The notes under the pieces are model-generated. The model saw only the letters and a program-made list of their open reading frames with translations, did no database searches and was not told the DNA's origin. A program made the position numbers and the translations under genes. DNA of 64,000 nt, taken from an uncultured Flavobacteriaceae bacterium. GTDB taxonomy: Bacteria; Bacteroidota; Bacteroidia; Flavobacteriales; Flavobacteriaceae. This document shows, one piece after another, positions 43,484-52,751 of this stretch; position 1 is the first letter of the stretch, and every line of letters begins with the position of its first letter. The DNA lies in the NCBI GenBank assembly GCA_947494695.1, contig CANLWB010000004.1, positions 62,001-126,000 of the forward strand, given 5' to 3'.

Positions 43484-44656
43484 ATGTTAAAAAGTATCTT
43501 TTCAAATACCTTAGCACTGGTCTTATTAATGTCTTTCATGATATTCGTTACAAATTGCAGTAGCAATAGTAGTGCAGAACCAGAAGACAATATAGATCCC
43601 ACAATATCATGTGTTTCTAATATTAATGAAACCATTGAGGCTACAGAAAATGGAACGGAAATAACGTATACAGCTCCAACAGGATCGGATGATCAACCTG
43701 GAGCCGTAACAACGCAAATTGAAGGTTTGGCCTCCGGAGAGATTTTTCCAATAGGAACGACCACAAATACGTTTCAGGTTAAAGATGCTGCGGGTAATTT
43801 AGCAACATGTAGTTTTGATGTGGTTATTACCAGAAATGCACCTTCATCAAGTGCACCATATTTTATTGGAGAAGACCCAACGCCACCTGGAGAATCCTGG
43901 ACTAGGGTTGAAAGCTTGTCGGATGAATTTGATGACGATAGTTTTGATAATAGTAAATGGTTGAATACAGATCCTGGCCGATGGGTAGGTAGGCCACCGG
44001 GACTTTTTAAGCAAAATACCATGACTGAAGCCGATGGTCACCTTAAACTCACGGCTTATGAGCTGGCTGCACCCGAGGTTGTAAATGGCAATACATTTAC
44101 GCATGCAGGATCATATATCGGGTCTAAAACGGCTGCACAGGTAGGCTACTATTTTGAATGTAAAATGAAGGCTAATAAAACATTTATGTCGTCTACGTTT
44201 TGGTTGATTAACCATCGAAATGAAGGTAGCGGTTGCGATAGAAGAGTTACAGAACTTGATATTCAGGAATGTGTTGGACAAATTAATACCTCGGCGAGCT
44301 GGGCGCAACAATTTGATGAAGCGATTCACTCGAATACCCATAGCAGACAGGCCGATTGTACATCGACACCAACTGGAACTGAAGGCGGTAATGCTCCACT
44401 TGGAACCAAAGCCTGGGCCGAATATCATGTTTATGGGGCCTGGTGGAAAAGTGCTACGGAAATAGAGTTTTATCTGGATGGTAAAAAAGTATATACTGTA
44501 ACACCGAAAGCTAATTTCGACTTACCAATGTATATGCGAATGGTTGTTGAAACTTACGATTGGAATCCTGTGCCTTCTGATGGGGGGATGATTGGAAGAA
44601 CAGAAGAAGAAAGAACCACGTCTTACGATTGGGTAAGAACCTGGGAATTAAAATAA
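43484..44656 (+). CDS. GH16 family glycoside hydrolase lipoprotein (agarase/porphyranase-like)
   Basis: 390 residues. Lipoprotein signal (FMIFVTNCSS); a HYR domain (about 40-110: CVSNINETIEATENGTEITY ... PIGTTTNTFQVKDAAGNLATCSF); a GH16 catalytic domain (about 130-390). The GH16 motif ExDxxE is ELDIQE, with nucleophile Glu257, Asp259 and acid/base Glu262. The end, AEYHVYGAWW and ...TSYDWVRTWELK, fits marine agarase/porphyranase branches of GH16. It probably acts on algal galactans at the cell surface. Neither SusC/D nor a sulfatase is nearby, so it is not in a typical polysaccharide locus. Confidence 0.9.
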   Translation: MLKSIFSNTLALVLLMSFMIFVTNCSSNSSAEPEDNIDPTISCVSNINETIEATENGTEITYTAPTGSDDQPGAVTTQIEGLASGEIFPIGTTTNTFQVKDAAGNLATCSFDVVITRNAPSSSAPYFIGEDPTPPGESWTRVESLSDEFDDDSFDNSKWLNTDPGRWVGRPPGLFKQNTMTEADGHLKLTAYELAAPEVVNGNTFTHAGSYIGSKTAAQVGYYFECKMKANKTFMSSTFWLINHRNEGSGCDRRVTELDIQECVGQINTSASWAQQFDEAIHSNTHSRQADCTSTPTGTEGGNAPLGTKAWAEYHVYGAWWKSATEIEFYLDGKKVYTVTPKANFDLPMYMRMVVETYDWNPVPSDGGMIGRTEEERTTSYDWVRTWELK

Positions 44657-44672
44657 AACCTTTTTAAGTGTG

Positions 44673-45338
44673 CTAGGGTTTTAATAAATGATCCCAATCC
44701 AGTTTATTTCTTTTATCCATTCTGGAAAGAATTTTTAGAAATACAATGGCCGTTATAAGGGCATCACCACTGGCTGTATGTCGATCCACCTTAGGAACAT
44801 TTAGCTCTTTACAAAGATCGTCCAACGTGTAATGTTCTTTTAGGTTTTCTTGATAAATGGCGTGTTTGGATTTATTAAACAGATGTCCAGTATCTAGAAA
44901 TTGATTTTTAAGCCTGCCAAGTCCATGTCTTGATAGCATAGCATTAACCATATTTCTATCGAAGTTCGCATGGTGAGCGACTAAAACAGCATCCTTTATG
45001 TAGTCTAAAAAAGTTTCAATGGCTTCGGGCTCGGTGACTTTTTCCAAAGATCCTTTCTTCATTAATCCATGTATTTTAACCGTTTCAGGATTAAAGACAT
45101 CCTGCTCTAAATAAAGTTCCAGACTTTCATTAACCTGAATAGATTTCCCAGTAAATTCGACAGCACCAATCGATAAAATGCGGTCCTTTTTTTTATCGAA
45201 CCCTGTGGTCTCTGTATCAAAAGCAATAAAACGCGTTTCTTTAATCGAGCGTTTTTTTGCATCCTTAAAGGTGTTCACATATGCTGTCCAAAAGTCAGGG
45301 TAATCATTTTTATTTTTATAGAGCCATTTAAAAACCAT
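44673..45338 (-). CDS. 3'-5' exonuclease (DEDDh, DnaQ-like)
   Basis: 221 residues. Exo motifs are intact: FIAFDTETTGFDKK (D, E), VAHHANFDRNM (D), and HTASGDALITAIVFL (H...D). The DnaQ/epsilon-type domain alone; there is no polymerase-contact tail visible, so it is a stand-alone nuclease, not the main polymerase proofreader. It starts directly after the DUF294 gene stop (both on minus, no gap), a pairing seen with acetate symporter genes in other bacteria. Confidence 0.88.
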   Translation of the reverse strand: MVFKWLYKNKNDYPDFWTAYVNTFKDAKKRSIKETRFIAFDTETTGFDKKKDRILSIGAVEFTGKSIQVNESLELYLEQDVFNPETVKIHGLMKKGSLEKVTEPEAIETFLDYIKDAVLVAHHANFDRNMVNAMLSRHGLGRLKNQFLDTGHLFNKSKHAIYQENLKEHYTLDDLCKELNVPKVDRHTASGDALITAIVFLKILSRMDKRNKLDWDHLLKP

Positions 45339-47255
45339 TTATATGAAGTTTTTTAAATCAAATCTTATTTTTAAAATTTCCTGAATTTTTTGAATAGGTT
45401 TGAAGCAACGTCTTAGTTTAAGTTTTTCCTCTTTAGTAAGTGTTTTTAAGTCAATGTACTTACCCGAATTACCATGTAATAAGCCTTGTTTAGTTTTAAA
45501 TTTGGATAAGGCTTTAAAGGCGTAAGAACACGATTCGTGTAATTCCTTATTAGCGGGTTCCAATTCAGCTAACTTTTCAAACCGCTCGTGTGTATTATTA
45601 ATGCCACTTATTTGATGATTTAATATAAGCAATCGAGCGGCATCGGTAAGCGGCATTAACGCTCTGTTTTTAATATTAAAAAGCTCTTTCTGATCACCGT
45701 TTTGCTCAACCAAAAATTGTTTAAAGAAGCCAAGAGGAGTTGGGCTTTTTATGGCATCACGCCCTAAGAATTTATAGAACAGATCGGTTTCTTTCAAACT
45801 GGTAAAAATGGTGTCGGTGAGATTATCAACCAATTCTTTACTTCCAAAAACACAATCATAATCGAAAAAAATGGATGATAGGAGCACTGCTTTTTCATCG
45901 GGTTTTAAAATCCAATTTTTAAATTGGGTTTTCCACTCACTTAAAGATTTGCACCATTCTGGATTACTGGCCATCATATCGGCTTCACAATATTCAAATC
46001 CAATTTTGTTAAGTGACATCGTAACCAGTTCAGCCAGTTTTAAAAAATAGGATTGAGTCTCTTCATATAGTGCCTCTGGAACATCTTCAAATACCAACGC
46101 ATTATCCTGATCTGTAAACAGCAATTGCTCTTTTCGTCCTTGGCTTCCTAAGGCAAGCCAAGAAAAGGCAACAGGAGGTTTAGAGGACATCTTTTCTAAA
46201 GTTAACTCAATGGTGCGTATGGTTACGGCATCATTAATTTGAGAAATCACATTTAAAATATGCGAAATAGGTATGTTTTGCTCAATGTAACTCTTTAATA
46301 AGGTATTGGCTTTTAATCTGGCCTCACGAAGTTTTTTAGTTTGTTTTGCACGTTTTATTTCCTTTAAAATAACCATAGGACTATTTCCCAGAGTCACTAA
46401 AATATCATGGTGACTTAACACACCCACAAGCTTTGAGTCTGGTGTACCATCTCTTGTAATACATAAATGACCAATATTGTGCTTAATCATTTGTAACTGC
46501 CCGTCTGCTATCGTTAAATCTTTCTTACCCGTGATAACTGGAGAGCTCATAATATTAGTTACAGGTGTGTCAATTGGAAACTTGCCAGTCGCTATTTTGT
46601 TTTTAATATCACTGTTTGTGATAATGCCCAAAGGGTTTTTGTCATCATCTACTATAATGATACATCCAATTCTATGGTCAGACATCTTTTTAGCAGCTTC
46701 CTGTAGCGATGCTTTTATGTTAATTGTAACCGGAGACTTCGTGTAATTAGCTGTTTGAAAATTTACCATATCCTGTGTGGTGTTAGGTAAATAATCCACA
46801 AAAATCTTATCAGCTTCTTCAGAAGAGTAGGGGGCAAAAGCATTAGACGCAAATGCCGTAATTAAATACTTCTGAACTTTGTTGTTATATTCTATTAAGG
46901 ATTGAAAAACGTCAATTGGGATGGCATAAACTATAGATTCTTCATTTGCTGTAGCAGTAAGTTTGTAAGGATCCTTATTTATAAGTGGACGTAATCCGAA
47001 AACATCTCCAGGGTCATGTATGTTCGCTATATCTCGGTTCTCACCATTATTGTAATAGAGAACAACAGCTCCATCTCTAACTATAAAAAAATGATCTAAA
47101 CTAGCATCATCTTTTTTAAATATAGTATCTCCCTTTTCTAAATAGATAATACTCACCTCTAAAGCAATGTCTAATAGCGTTTTGGTGGAAAGTATATTAA
47201 ATGGTGGGTAGCCTTTTATAAAATCGACAACTCGTTCTGCAATGGAATTTTTCAT
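45339..47255 (-). CDS. DUF294 nucleotidyltransferase-type regulator with cNMP-binding and CBS domains
   Basis: 638 residues. Order: cyclic-nucleotide-binding-like domain (about 15-125; GDVFGLRPLINKDPYKLTATA); two CBS domains (about 165-300); DUF294 nucleotidyltransferase (about 320-460) with ALGSQGRKEQLLFTDQDNALVF, the GSxxRxE...DxD motif of GlnE-like enzymes; and a C-terminal DUF294_C domain. This class is thought to modify partner proteins or sense energy charge. It is next to the exonuclease and near the DUF4212/SSF/acs genes, the same set that co-occurs in gammaproteobacteria. The cNMP cassette lacks the Arg of active binding sites (PYKLTA), so it may not bind cAMP. Confidence 0.88.
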   Translation of the reverse strand: MKNSIAERVVDFIKGYPPFNILSTKTLLDIALEVSIIYLEKGDTIFKKDDASLDHFFIVRDGAVVLYYNNGENRDIANIHDPGDVFGLRPLINKDPYKLTATANEESIVYAIPIDVFQSLIEYNNKVQKYLITAFASNAFAPYSSEEADKIFVDYLPNTTQDMVNFQTANYTKSPVTINIKASLQEAAKKMSDHRIGCIIIVDDDKNPLGIITNSDIKNKIATGKFPIDTPVTNIMSSPVITGKKDLTIADGQLQMIKHNIGHLCITRDGTPDSKLVGVLSHHDILVTLGNSPMVILKEIKRAKQTKKLREARLKANTLLKSYIEQNIPISHILNVISQINDAVTIRTIELTLEKMSSKPPVAFSWLALGSQGRKEQLLFTDQDNALVFEDVPEALYEETQSYFLKLAELVTMSLNKIGFEYCEADMMASNPEWCKSLSEWKTQFKNWILKPDEKAVLLSSIFFDYDCVFGSKELVDNLTDTIFTSLKETDLFYKFLGRDAIKSPTPLGFFKQFLVEQNGDQKELFNIKNRALMPLTDAARLLILNHQISGINNTHERFEKLAELEPANKELHESCSYAFKALSKFKTKQGLLHGNSGKYIDLKTLTKEEKLKLRRCFKPIQKIQEILKIRFDLKNFI

Positions 47256-47290
47256 AACGTCCTTGTTTTAAGGGTCCGTTGTATATATGG

Positions 47291-47905
47291 TTATATCATT
47301 TTAAAGTCTAATAAAAGCTCTCCTTCTATGGAGGCTTGCAAGTGGTCACCTTTAAAAATTTGACCAATTCCCAATGCAGGTGTTCCCGTAAAAATTAAAT
47401 CTCCCGGAATCAACGTCATAAAGTTCGAAACAAAACTAATGATTTCGCTAAAATTATAAATCATAAAACTGGTATTCCCCAATTGCTTTTGTTCACCATT
47501 TATCACCAAACCGAAATTAATGTTATCAAGTTCAGGAAAGTGAGAAACGGGTTTGAAATTCGAAATAGGGGACGCACCGTCGAAGCCCTTAGCCAATGCC
47601 CAAGGCTCCTTATTGTTTCTGCTGGCTGTTAGAACATCCTTGGCAGTATAATCGATGCCTATTGCAATTTCAGAAATAAATGAGGATGCAAGGTCCAGAG
47701 GGATGTCTTTTCCTGTTTTCCCAATTTTAATGACCAACTCAACCTCATAAATAAGTTCGTTAGTGATAGAAGGGAATACAACATCCTTATTGTCGGTTAC
47801 AAGTGAACTTTCCGGTTTAGTAAATATTAATTGAGAACCAGTTTTTATGCCAGCGACTTCAGATTTGTCGCTTACATAGTTTTTTCCAATACCAATAATT
47901 TTCAT
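47291..47905 (-). CDS. Fumarylacetoacetate hydrolase family protein
   Basis: 204 residues of the FAH fold: MKIIGIGKNYVSDKSEV, FPSITNELIYEVELVIKIGK (metal Glu and neighbouring residues), EIAIGIDYTAKDVLTASRNNKEPWALAKGFDGASPI, and LIFTGTPALGIGQIFKGDHLQ. The family includes acylpyruvases, oxaloacetate decarboxylases and 2-hydroxyhepta-diene-dioate isomerases. The size fits the small acylpyruvase/oxaloacetate tautomerase branch; substrate unresolved. 35 bases upstream of the DUF294 gene, likely same transcript. Confidence 0.9.
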   Translation of the reverse strand: MKIIGIGKNYVSDKSEVAGIKTGSQLIFTKPESSLVTDNKDVVFPSITNELIYEVELVIKIGKTGKDIPLDLASSFISEIAIGIDYTAKDVLTASRNNKEPWALAKGFDGASPISNFKPVSHFPELDNINFGLVINGEQKQLGNTSFMIYNFSEIISFVSNFMTLIPGDLIFTGTPALGIGQIFKGDHLQASIEGELLLDFKMI

Positions 47906-48638
47906 GTGCTATTATTCGTTGTTGTTAGTGGCAATAAAATTAATAAATTAATGAGGATTATTGTAGACGATTTCTTCATTTGATGCGCTTTTTATCAATT
48001 TTCATCTTTATTTGAGGTACCACTGAAATTAATACACGTTTTCGAAACCATGTTGATGTATTTATTATCTGTGGGGCGTATGTTCGATTCAATATATGAT
48101 TTGAATTTGGAGCTTTTAAATAATAACTGCTTAATTTGTCAAATTATTCTGTACCTCGTCGTTTTTTTGTAATTAAGCTCCATTTCGGATCAAAAAAAAG
48201 TGCTGTTATCCTTCAAGATATAAAAAAACACCTATAAAAAAGCAGTTAGCATGTGTTAATACCTGACTGTATTTCATGTGTATTCGCAGCCATGCATATT
48301 TATATACATCACGCCGGTCCAGTCTTCGAGGATTACCACTCTAAAAAGGGATAGCATAGACATTTGTGAATTTTCAAAATGTATAAGGTCGTTTGCTCAA
48401 AAGAAGAATACTCCGGCCACAGCATAGATATAAAATAGTAGCAGCAATAGAATAGAGACATATCCCAGAGAAGGAATAAAGCAAGAAATTAGTGTTTTTA
48501 ATTTTAATACATATGTGAATTCTTTCGTGAAAACGACATGATTGCAGCGTTTTGAGTTAGAACTAATACATAAATAGCAGAAAAATATAAGGTGAAGTTA
48601 TACTTTTCTGCTATTTTTAGTTAGCAAAATTTATGTTT
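47906..48638. other. 733-base gap, no gene seen
   Basis: The largest gap in the window. It is AT-rich with stops in all frames and no recognisable protein remnant. It holds the promoter of the FAH-family gene at its left and a terminator-like hairpin at its right (48572-48618). I see no RNA structure I can name. Confidence 0.5.
48572..48618 (-). terminator. Terminator-like hairpin after the propeller gene
   Basis: AAATAGCAGAAAA (48572-48584) pairs perfectly with TTTTCTGCTATTT (48604-48616), with a 19-base loop. It starts about 21 bases after the stop of the minus-strand gene at 48639. The U run on that strand is short (three), so termination is probable but not sure. Confidence 0.6.
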
Positions 48639-49703
48639 TTATTCTTTTATAAATTTAAGCGTGTTACTGTTCTCTAGATTCAAAAAGTATAACCCGTTAG
48701 ATAAGTTTTTGATATTAATATTTTTATTACCAACAACCACCCCGCTATTTACTTTAGACCCTAAAGCATTGTAGATGGTATAACTTTTTGTTTGAGTCAA
48801 TCCTGAAATTTGAATGAAGTCAGAAGAAGGACTCGGGTATAACATTATACTTGATGATTTTTTATTATCATGATTGGAAAGTGGACTTAAATTGATTTTA
48901 GAGACTCTGTTTTCATCATATTCGGTGAAATATAAATCGGTTCCATCAAGGACCATTTGAACAGGAGTATTTGCATAGGTTACAAGAGTAGCCAATGGTA
49001 CAGCAAGGCTAATGTCTATTTTAGAAATTTTATTGCCTACATATTCAGCAACATATAGCTCATTTCCAATAAGTAGTAGTCCAAATGGGTGATTCACTGC
49101 ATTTGTGACATTTGTTGCAGTAGCAATTGGTAAAGGGGCGGTAATATCGATTTTAGAAATTCTATTTCCATCAAATTCACTAATATACAAGTCATTGCCA
49201 TGAAGTGCCATTCCTGTAGGAAGACTCAATCCTGTTATCACGTCTGTGGTTGTCGGAGTAGTTGCTGTAATGTCTATTTTAGAGATTTTGTTCCCAGCAT
49301 ATTCGCTAACGTATAAGTCATTTCCATTGATTATCATTATAGTAGGGGTGTTCAGCCCTGTTATTACATCTGTAGCAGTAGGTGTGGCTGCTGTAATATC
49401 GATTTTAGAGATTTTGTTTCCAGATGTTTCGGCTATATAAAGGTCATTGCCATGAAGTGCGATAGCAGTAGGACGACTCAATCCAGTTATCACATCTATA
49501 GGTGTAGGTGTGTCTGCTGTAATATCCATTTTGGAAATTTTGTTTCCATTCGCTTCAGTAATATATAAGTAATTGCCAATGAGTAGTATACCACTGGGGG
49601 CATTCAGACTTGTTGTTTGCGCAATAAGTTTGTTGCCGTTTAATAATAAAAATATAGAAAACAATACGATTCCTATGCTTTGTGATTTGGTAATTTTTTT
49701 CAT
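48639..49703 (-). CDS. Six-bladed beta-propeller protein with T9SS sorting domain
   Basis: 354 residues. Signal peptide (about 1-29), then six repeats of 42 residues centred on GNDLYIAETSGNKISKIDIT, and a C-terminal type A sorting domain (about 285-354: MLYPSPSSDFIQISGLTQTK ... NGLYFLNLENSNTLKFIKE), which directs outer-membrane export through the type IX system. The neighbouring repeat units keep strong DNA identity over 126 bases, a sign of recent duplication or correction. It is a secreted or surface-attached binding protein; ligand unknown. The promoter has a palindrome beside its -7 element. Confidence 0.9.
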   Translation of the reverse strand: MKKITKSQSIGIVLFSIFLLLNGNKLIAQTTSLNAPSGILLIGNYLYITEANGNKISKMDITADTPTPIDVITGLSRPTAIALHGNDLYIAETSGNKISKIDITAATPTATDVITGLNTPTIMIINGNDLYVSEYAGNKISKIDITATTPTTTDVITGLSLPTGMALHGNDLYISEFDGNRISKIDITAPLPIATATNVTNAVNHPFGLLLIGNELYVAEYVGNKISKIDISLAVPLATLVTYANTPVQMVLDGTDLYFTEYDENRVSKINLSPLSNHDNKKSSSIMLYPSPSSDFIQISGLTQTKSYTIYNALGSKVNSGVVVGNKNINIKNLSNGLYFLNLENSNTLKFIKE

Positions 49704-50193
49704 GATTAATTTGATTTGTATGCTAACATATAATATTGCTATACTGTTTCAAAATTAATATGGTGAGTGCGTTTGTTTACATGGTAAACGTATTAAAATT
49801 AAGGGTGAATTGTTAATACTTAATTAAGAATTCTGCTGTGTAATTAACTGATTTTAAGTGTGTAATTTGAATATGGTTTGTGGGAAATGTAAAAAAATAA
49901 ATAGATTTGATGATTTAATTATAGTTTTATTCTATGAGTAATTACCAGGTTTTATTAGGCCTTGGTTTTAATTGTATAATGTCATTCTTAGAATCTTCGT
50001 TTGTCGTATTTATATCAATTTTTATATGTCATGCATACTAAACATATTAAGTATAACCGACCTTTTCAAATGGGTTTTTGTAAACCTTAAGATTTACAAA
50101 TAGTCAGTCTAAATGGATGGATAAGCTAGGGTATGTGTCGTTTTTTACTCTATGATTGGATGTGAGTGTTTTATAAGGATGGTTTTAGAGTAT
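49704..50193. other. 490-base gap holding the propeller gene promoter
   Basis: No gene here. Near 49750-49789 is the promoter of the propeller gene. The rest, up to the MFS stop at 50194, is AT-rich and without structure that I can name. Confidence 0.5.
49750..49789 (-). promoter_or_regulatory. Promoter and operator-like palindrome of the propeller gene
   Basis: Minus strand TAATTTTG (plus 49750-49757) fits TAnnTTTG, leaving a leader of about 40 bases. Seventeen bases upstream, GTTTAC-ATG-GTAAAC (49775-49789) is a perfect 6-base palindrome with a 3-base spacer, placed at the -33 region. Confidence 0.45.
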
Positions 50194-51420
50194 TTAAGCG
50201 TGTAACATCCTATTTTTTCTTTTTAGAATAACAAAAGTTAAAAGTGATAAAATACCAAAAATTGAAAAACCAATAAACAAAGGTAATACCGAATGGTTAA
50301 CAAAACTCCCTATGTAATTTGCTATAGGCACAGCCATAACTGTAGACACGAAGCCATTAATGGCGGCACCTATGCCGGCAATATGTCCTAACGGTTGCAT
50401 GGCCAGGGCTCTTATGTTCCCAAAAATAAAACCAACAGCAAAGAATTGTAAAGCAAAAAAGCCGAGTAAAACACCAATACTGGGGTTGTCTCCAGACCAG
50501 AATAAAAGCACATACAAAATAGATATAATAGCATAAGCGATAGTTGCTATATATGAGATGCGCCACATACCATATTTTACAACAAAAATGCTATTTAAAT
50601 AGGTTGCAAAACCAATTGATATAGCCAAACTTGCGAAAATATAAGGAAACATATCTGCCATGTTATACTGCTCTTGAAAAATTTGTTGTGAGGTACTTAA
50701 ATAGACCATAAAGGATCCGGTTACAAAACCCGAAATAAGCGTAAAAGCCACAGCATCTTTGTGTTTAACAAACTCTTTCGCTCCATCAATAAATTGATGG
50801 GACGTAAATTTTATACGTTTTTCTTTTTCTAAAGTTTCAGGTTGCCGTTTCCAAAACCAAAGTATAACGAGGAGGCCGTAAATTAAATTCACATAGAATA
50901 TAGACTCCCAATTGTAAAAGTTAATTAAAAACTGTCCTAAAGTAGGTGCAATTACTGGAACCAATATGAAAACCATAACCACAATAGATAGAATTTTAGC
51001 CATATAATCGCCACTATATGAATCTCTTACAATAGCTATACTAAGTGTTCTAGGAGATGATAAACCAATCCCCTGAAGTATACGGCCCAGGATCATCATT
51101 TCAAAGCTTTTCGTGGTAACACAAATGATACTGGCAATGGTGAACACTAAAAAACCGACGTAGACGATGGGTTTTCTTCCGAAACTGTCAGACAATGGTC
51201 CGAAAATGAGCTGTCCAAATCCTAAACCAAGAAAAATCATGGTGATAAGCATTTGATTATCATTAGGGTTGGTAACACCAAAGGCGTTTCCTATTTGCGG
51301 TATGGCGGGTAGTAAAGCATCTATTGATAGGGCTACAATAGACATGAGAGACGCCATTAATGCTACAAATTCAAATTGGAGTTTATTATTTGTTTTTTGC
51401 ATTATGCAAAAATACTTCAT
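50194..51420 (-). CDS. Multidrug efflux MFS transporter, Bcr/CflA type
   Basis: 408 residues as drawn, 12 helices. Bcr/CflA signatures: DALLPAIPQIGNAFGVTNPNDNQMLITMIFLGLGFGQLIFGPLSDSFGRKPIVYVGF (motif A) and GLSSPRTLSIAIVRDSYSGD (motif C region). The start may be Met7 (MQKTNNKLQ, 51402), which looks more natural for the cytoplasmic end. Proton-driven drug or peptide export. A 102-base gap separates it from the divergent FKBP gene. Confidence 0.9.
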   Translation of the reverse strand: MKYFCIMQKTNNKLQFEFVALMASLMSIVALSIDALLPAIPQIGNAFGVTNPNDNQMLITMIFLGLGFGQLIFGPLSDSFGRKPIVYVGFLVFTIASIICVTTKSFEMMILGRILQGIGLSSPRTLSIAIVRDSYSGDYMAKILSIVVMVFILVPVIAPTLGQFLINFYNWESIFYVNLIYGLLVILWFWKRQPETLEKEKRIKFTSHQFIDGAKEFVKHKDAVAFTLISGFVTGSFMVYLSTSQQIFQEQYNMADMFPYIFASLAISIGFATYLNSIFVVKYGMWRISYIATIAYAIISILYVLLFWSGDNPSIGVLLGFFALQFFAVGFIFGNIRALAMQPLGHIAGIGAAINGFVSTVMAVPIANYIGSFVNHSVLPLFIGFSIFGILSLLTFVILKRKNRMLHA

Positions 51421-51490
51421 ATAAAGTTACCAAGCTTGAAATAAAGGTTACAATATTCATGAATTTTCATTATTTTATGCCCTTATAAAT

Positions 51491-51498
51491 TATATTTG
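51491..51498 (+). promoter_or_regulatory. -7 element of the FKBP promoter
   Basis: TATATTTG, 24 bases before the ATG at 51523, matches TAnnTTTG. The -33 region at 51464-51468 reads TTTTC, a weak match. Confidence 0.5.
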
Positions 51499-51522
51499 TA
51501 GCGTATTTATTAATAGAAAAGT

Positions 51523-51972
51523 ATGAAATATATTATATTTTATTTAGTGTTATCTTTTTTTGTTTCATGCAGTAGCGATGACAACATAGATTATGTCACC
51601 TTGAATGATGAGGAAATCACAAATTACATTGCACAAAATAATTTGAACGCAAAGAAAAGTTCAACTGGTCTCTATTATGTGATTGATAATGAAGGTGATG
51701 GGGCGCGTCCCAATTCGACATCAACAGTTACCGTTGCTTACAAAGGTTACCGTACGGATGGAACCGTTTTTGAAGAAAGTAGTACAGCAGGCATAACATT
51801 TAACTTACGAGATGTTATAGAGGGTTGGACAGAAGGTATCACTTATTTTAGGGAAGGTGGTAGTGGTGTACTTTTAATACCATCTCATTTAGCTTATGGA
51901 AATGAGGGAAAAGGAAGTATATCTGGAGGTGCAGTTCTTATTTTTGATATTAATCTTGTTGCTGTTAATTAG
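51523..51972 (+). CDS. FKBP-type peptidyl-prolyl isomerase lipoprotein
   Basis: 149 residues with a lipoprotein signal (FVSCSSDDNID). FKBP core: LYYVIDNEGDGARPNSTSTVTVAYKGYRTDGTVFEES, IEGWTEGITYFREGGSGVLLIPSHLAYGNEGKGSI and a closing VLIFDINLVAV. It is a periplasm-facing prolyl isomerase that helps envelope proteins fold. ATG start with a TATATTTG promoter. It stands alone; a 331-base gap follows. Confidence 0.93.
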   Translation: MKYIIFYLVLSFFVSCSSDDNIDYVTLNDEEITNYIAQNNLNAKKSSTGLYYVIDNEGDGARPNSTSTVTVAYKGYRTDGTVFEESSTAGITFNLRDVIEGWTEGITYFREGGSGVLLIPSHLAYGNEGKGSISGGAVLIFDINLVAVN

Positions 51973-52303
51973 TGACAGAAACTATTGAGAAGATTGTTTT
52001 TCATCGAAATCAATCTATTTTATCATTATTTTAATATTAAGAAACATTATTTTGAGTTAAAAGATGTCGGGTTGACAGACCAAACCAGTTTACCTGAGAC
52101 TTTATTAAGAGTCTTTCGTCTTAAAACTAAGCCCTTACCTGGATACCTAAGACAAACGTAAGTTGAAGTCTACCTTTATAATCTTCTAAGGCTAGTTCGT
52201 TTCAATACATGCTTTAGTTCCAAAAACGCAAAATCAAGTTTTCTAGAACCTATTTTATTACTATTTGATTAGATTTGTTATTTGATTAGAACGTTGATAA
52301 AAA
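51973..52303. other. 331-base gap, nothing recognised
   Basis: No reading frame, repeat or hairpin of note between the FKBP and DinB genes. The region includes the promoter of the DinB-Crp run, but I cannot place it. Confidence 0.45.
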
Positions 52304-52750
52304 ATGCTGACTAAAACTTTAATTAGAATTTTTGCCCGGGACCTCCAAAAGCTAAAAACGGAGATACGAGCCTATAATCGTGAAGAAAACTTATGGCTTT
52401 TTAATAAAGACATTGCGAACTCTGCCGGTAATTTGTGCTTGCATATTGTTGGAAACTTAAATCATTTTATTGGAGCCACGCTTGGAAGTACAGGGTATTT
52501 AAGGCAAAGAGATCTGGAGTTTTCGCTTAAAAATGTGCCTGAGGCGGAATTGCTAAAACAGATAGATGATACGATTTTGATGGTTGAAATTGCCTTAAAA
52601 AAATTATCAAATGAGGATTTGGAAAAGCCATACCCAATTGTGGTTTTTAAGGAACCCATGACTACAGAGTATTTCCTGGTACATTTAACGACACATTTAA
52701 CGTATCATTTAGGACAAATAAATTATCACAGACGTTTATTAGATTCATAA
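52304..52750 (+). CDS. DinB family protein
   Basis: 148 residues, four-helix bundle of the DinB/YfiT-like metalloenzyme fold. The three metal-ligand His are plausible: NLCLHIVGNLNHFIGATLG, then HLTTHLTYHLGQINYHRRLL. Family members include bacillithiol and mycothiol S-transferases; with bacillithiol synthesis in this genome, an S-transferase role is possible but not shown. It ends one base before the Crp-family gene, so the two are co-transcribed. Confidence 0.85.
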   Translation: MLTKTLIRIFARDLQKLKTEIRAYNREENLWLFNKDIANSAGNLCLHIVGNLNHFIGATLGSTGYLRQRDLEFSLKNVPEAELLKQIDDTILMVEIALKKLSNEDLEKPYPIVVFKEPMTTEYFLVHLTTHLTYHLGQINYHRRLLDS

Positions 52751-52751
52751 G

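Noticed and set aside
47906-48638. Search for a degraded gene in the largest gap
   Set aside because: Stops in all frames and no protein-like stretch on either strand.
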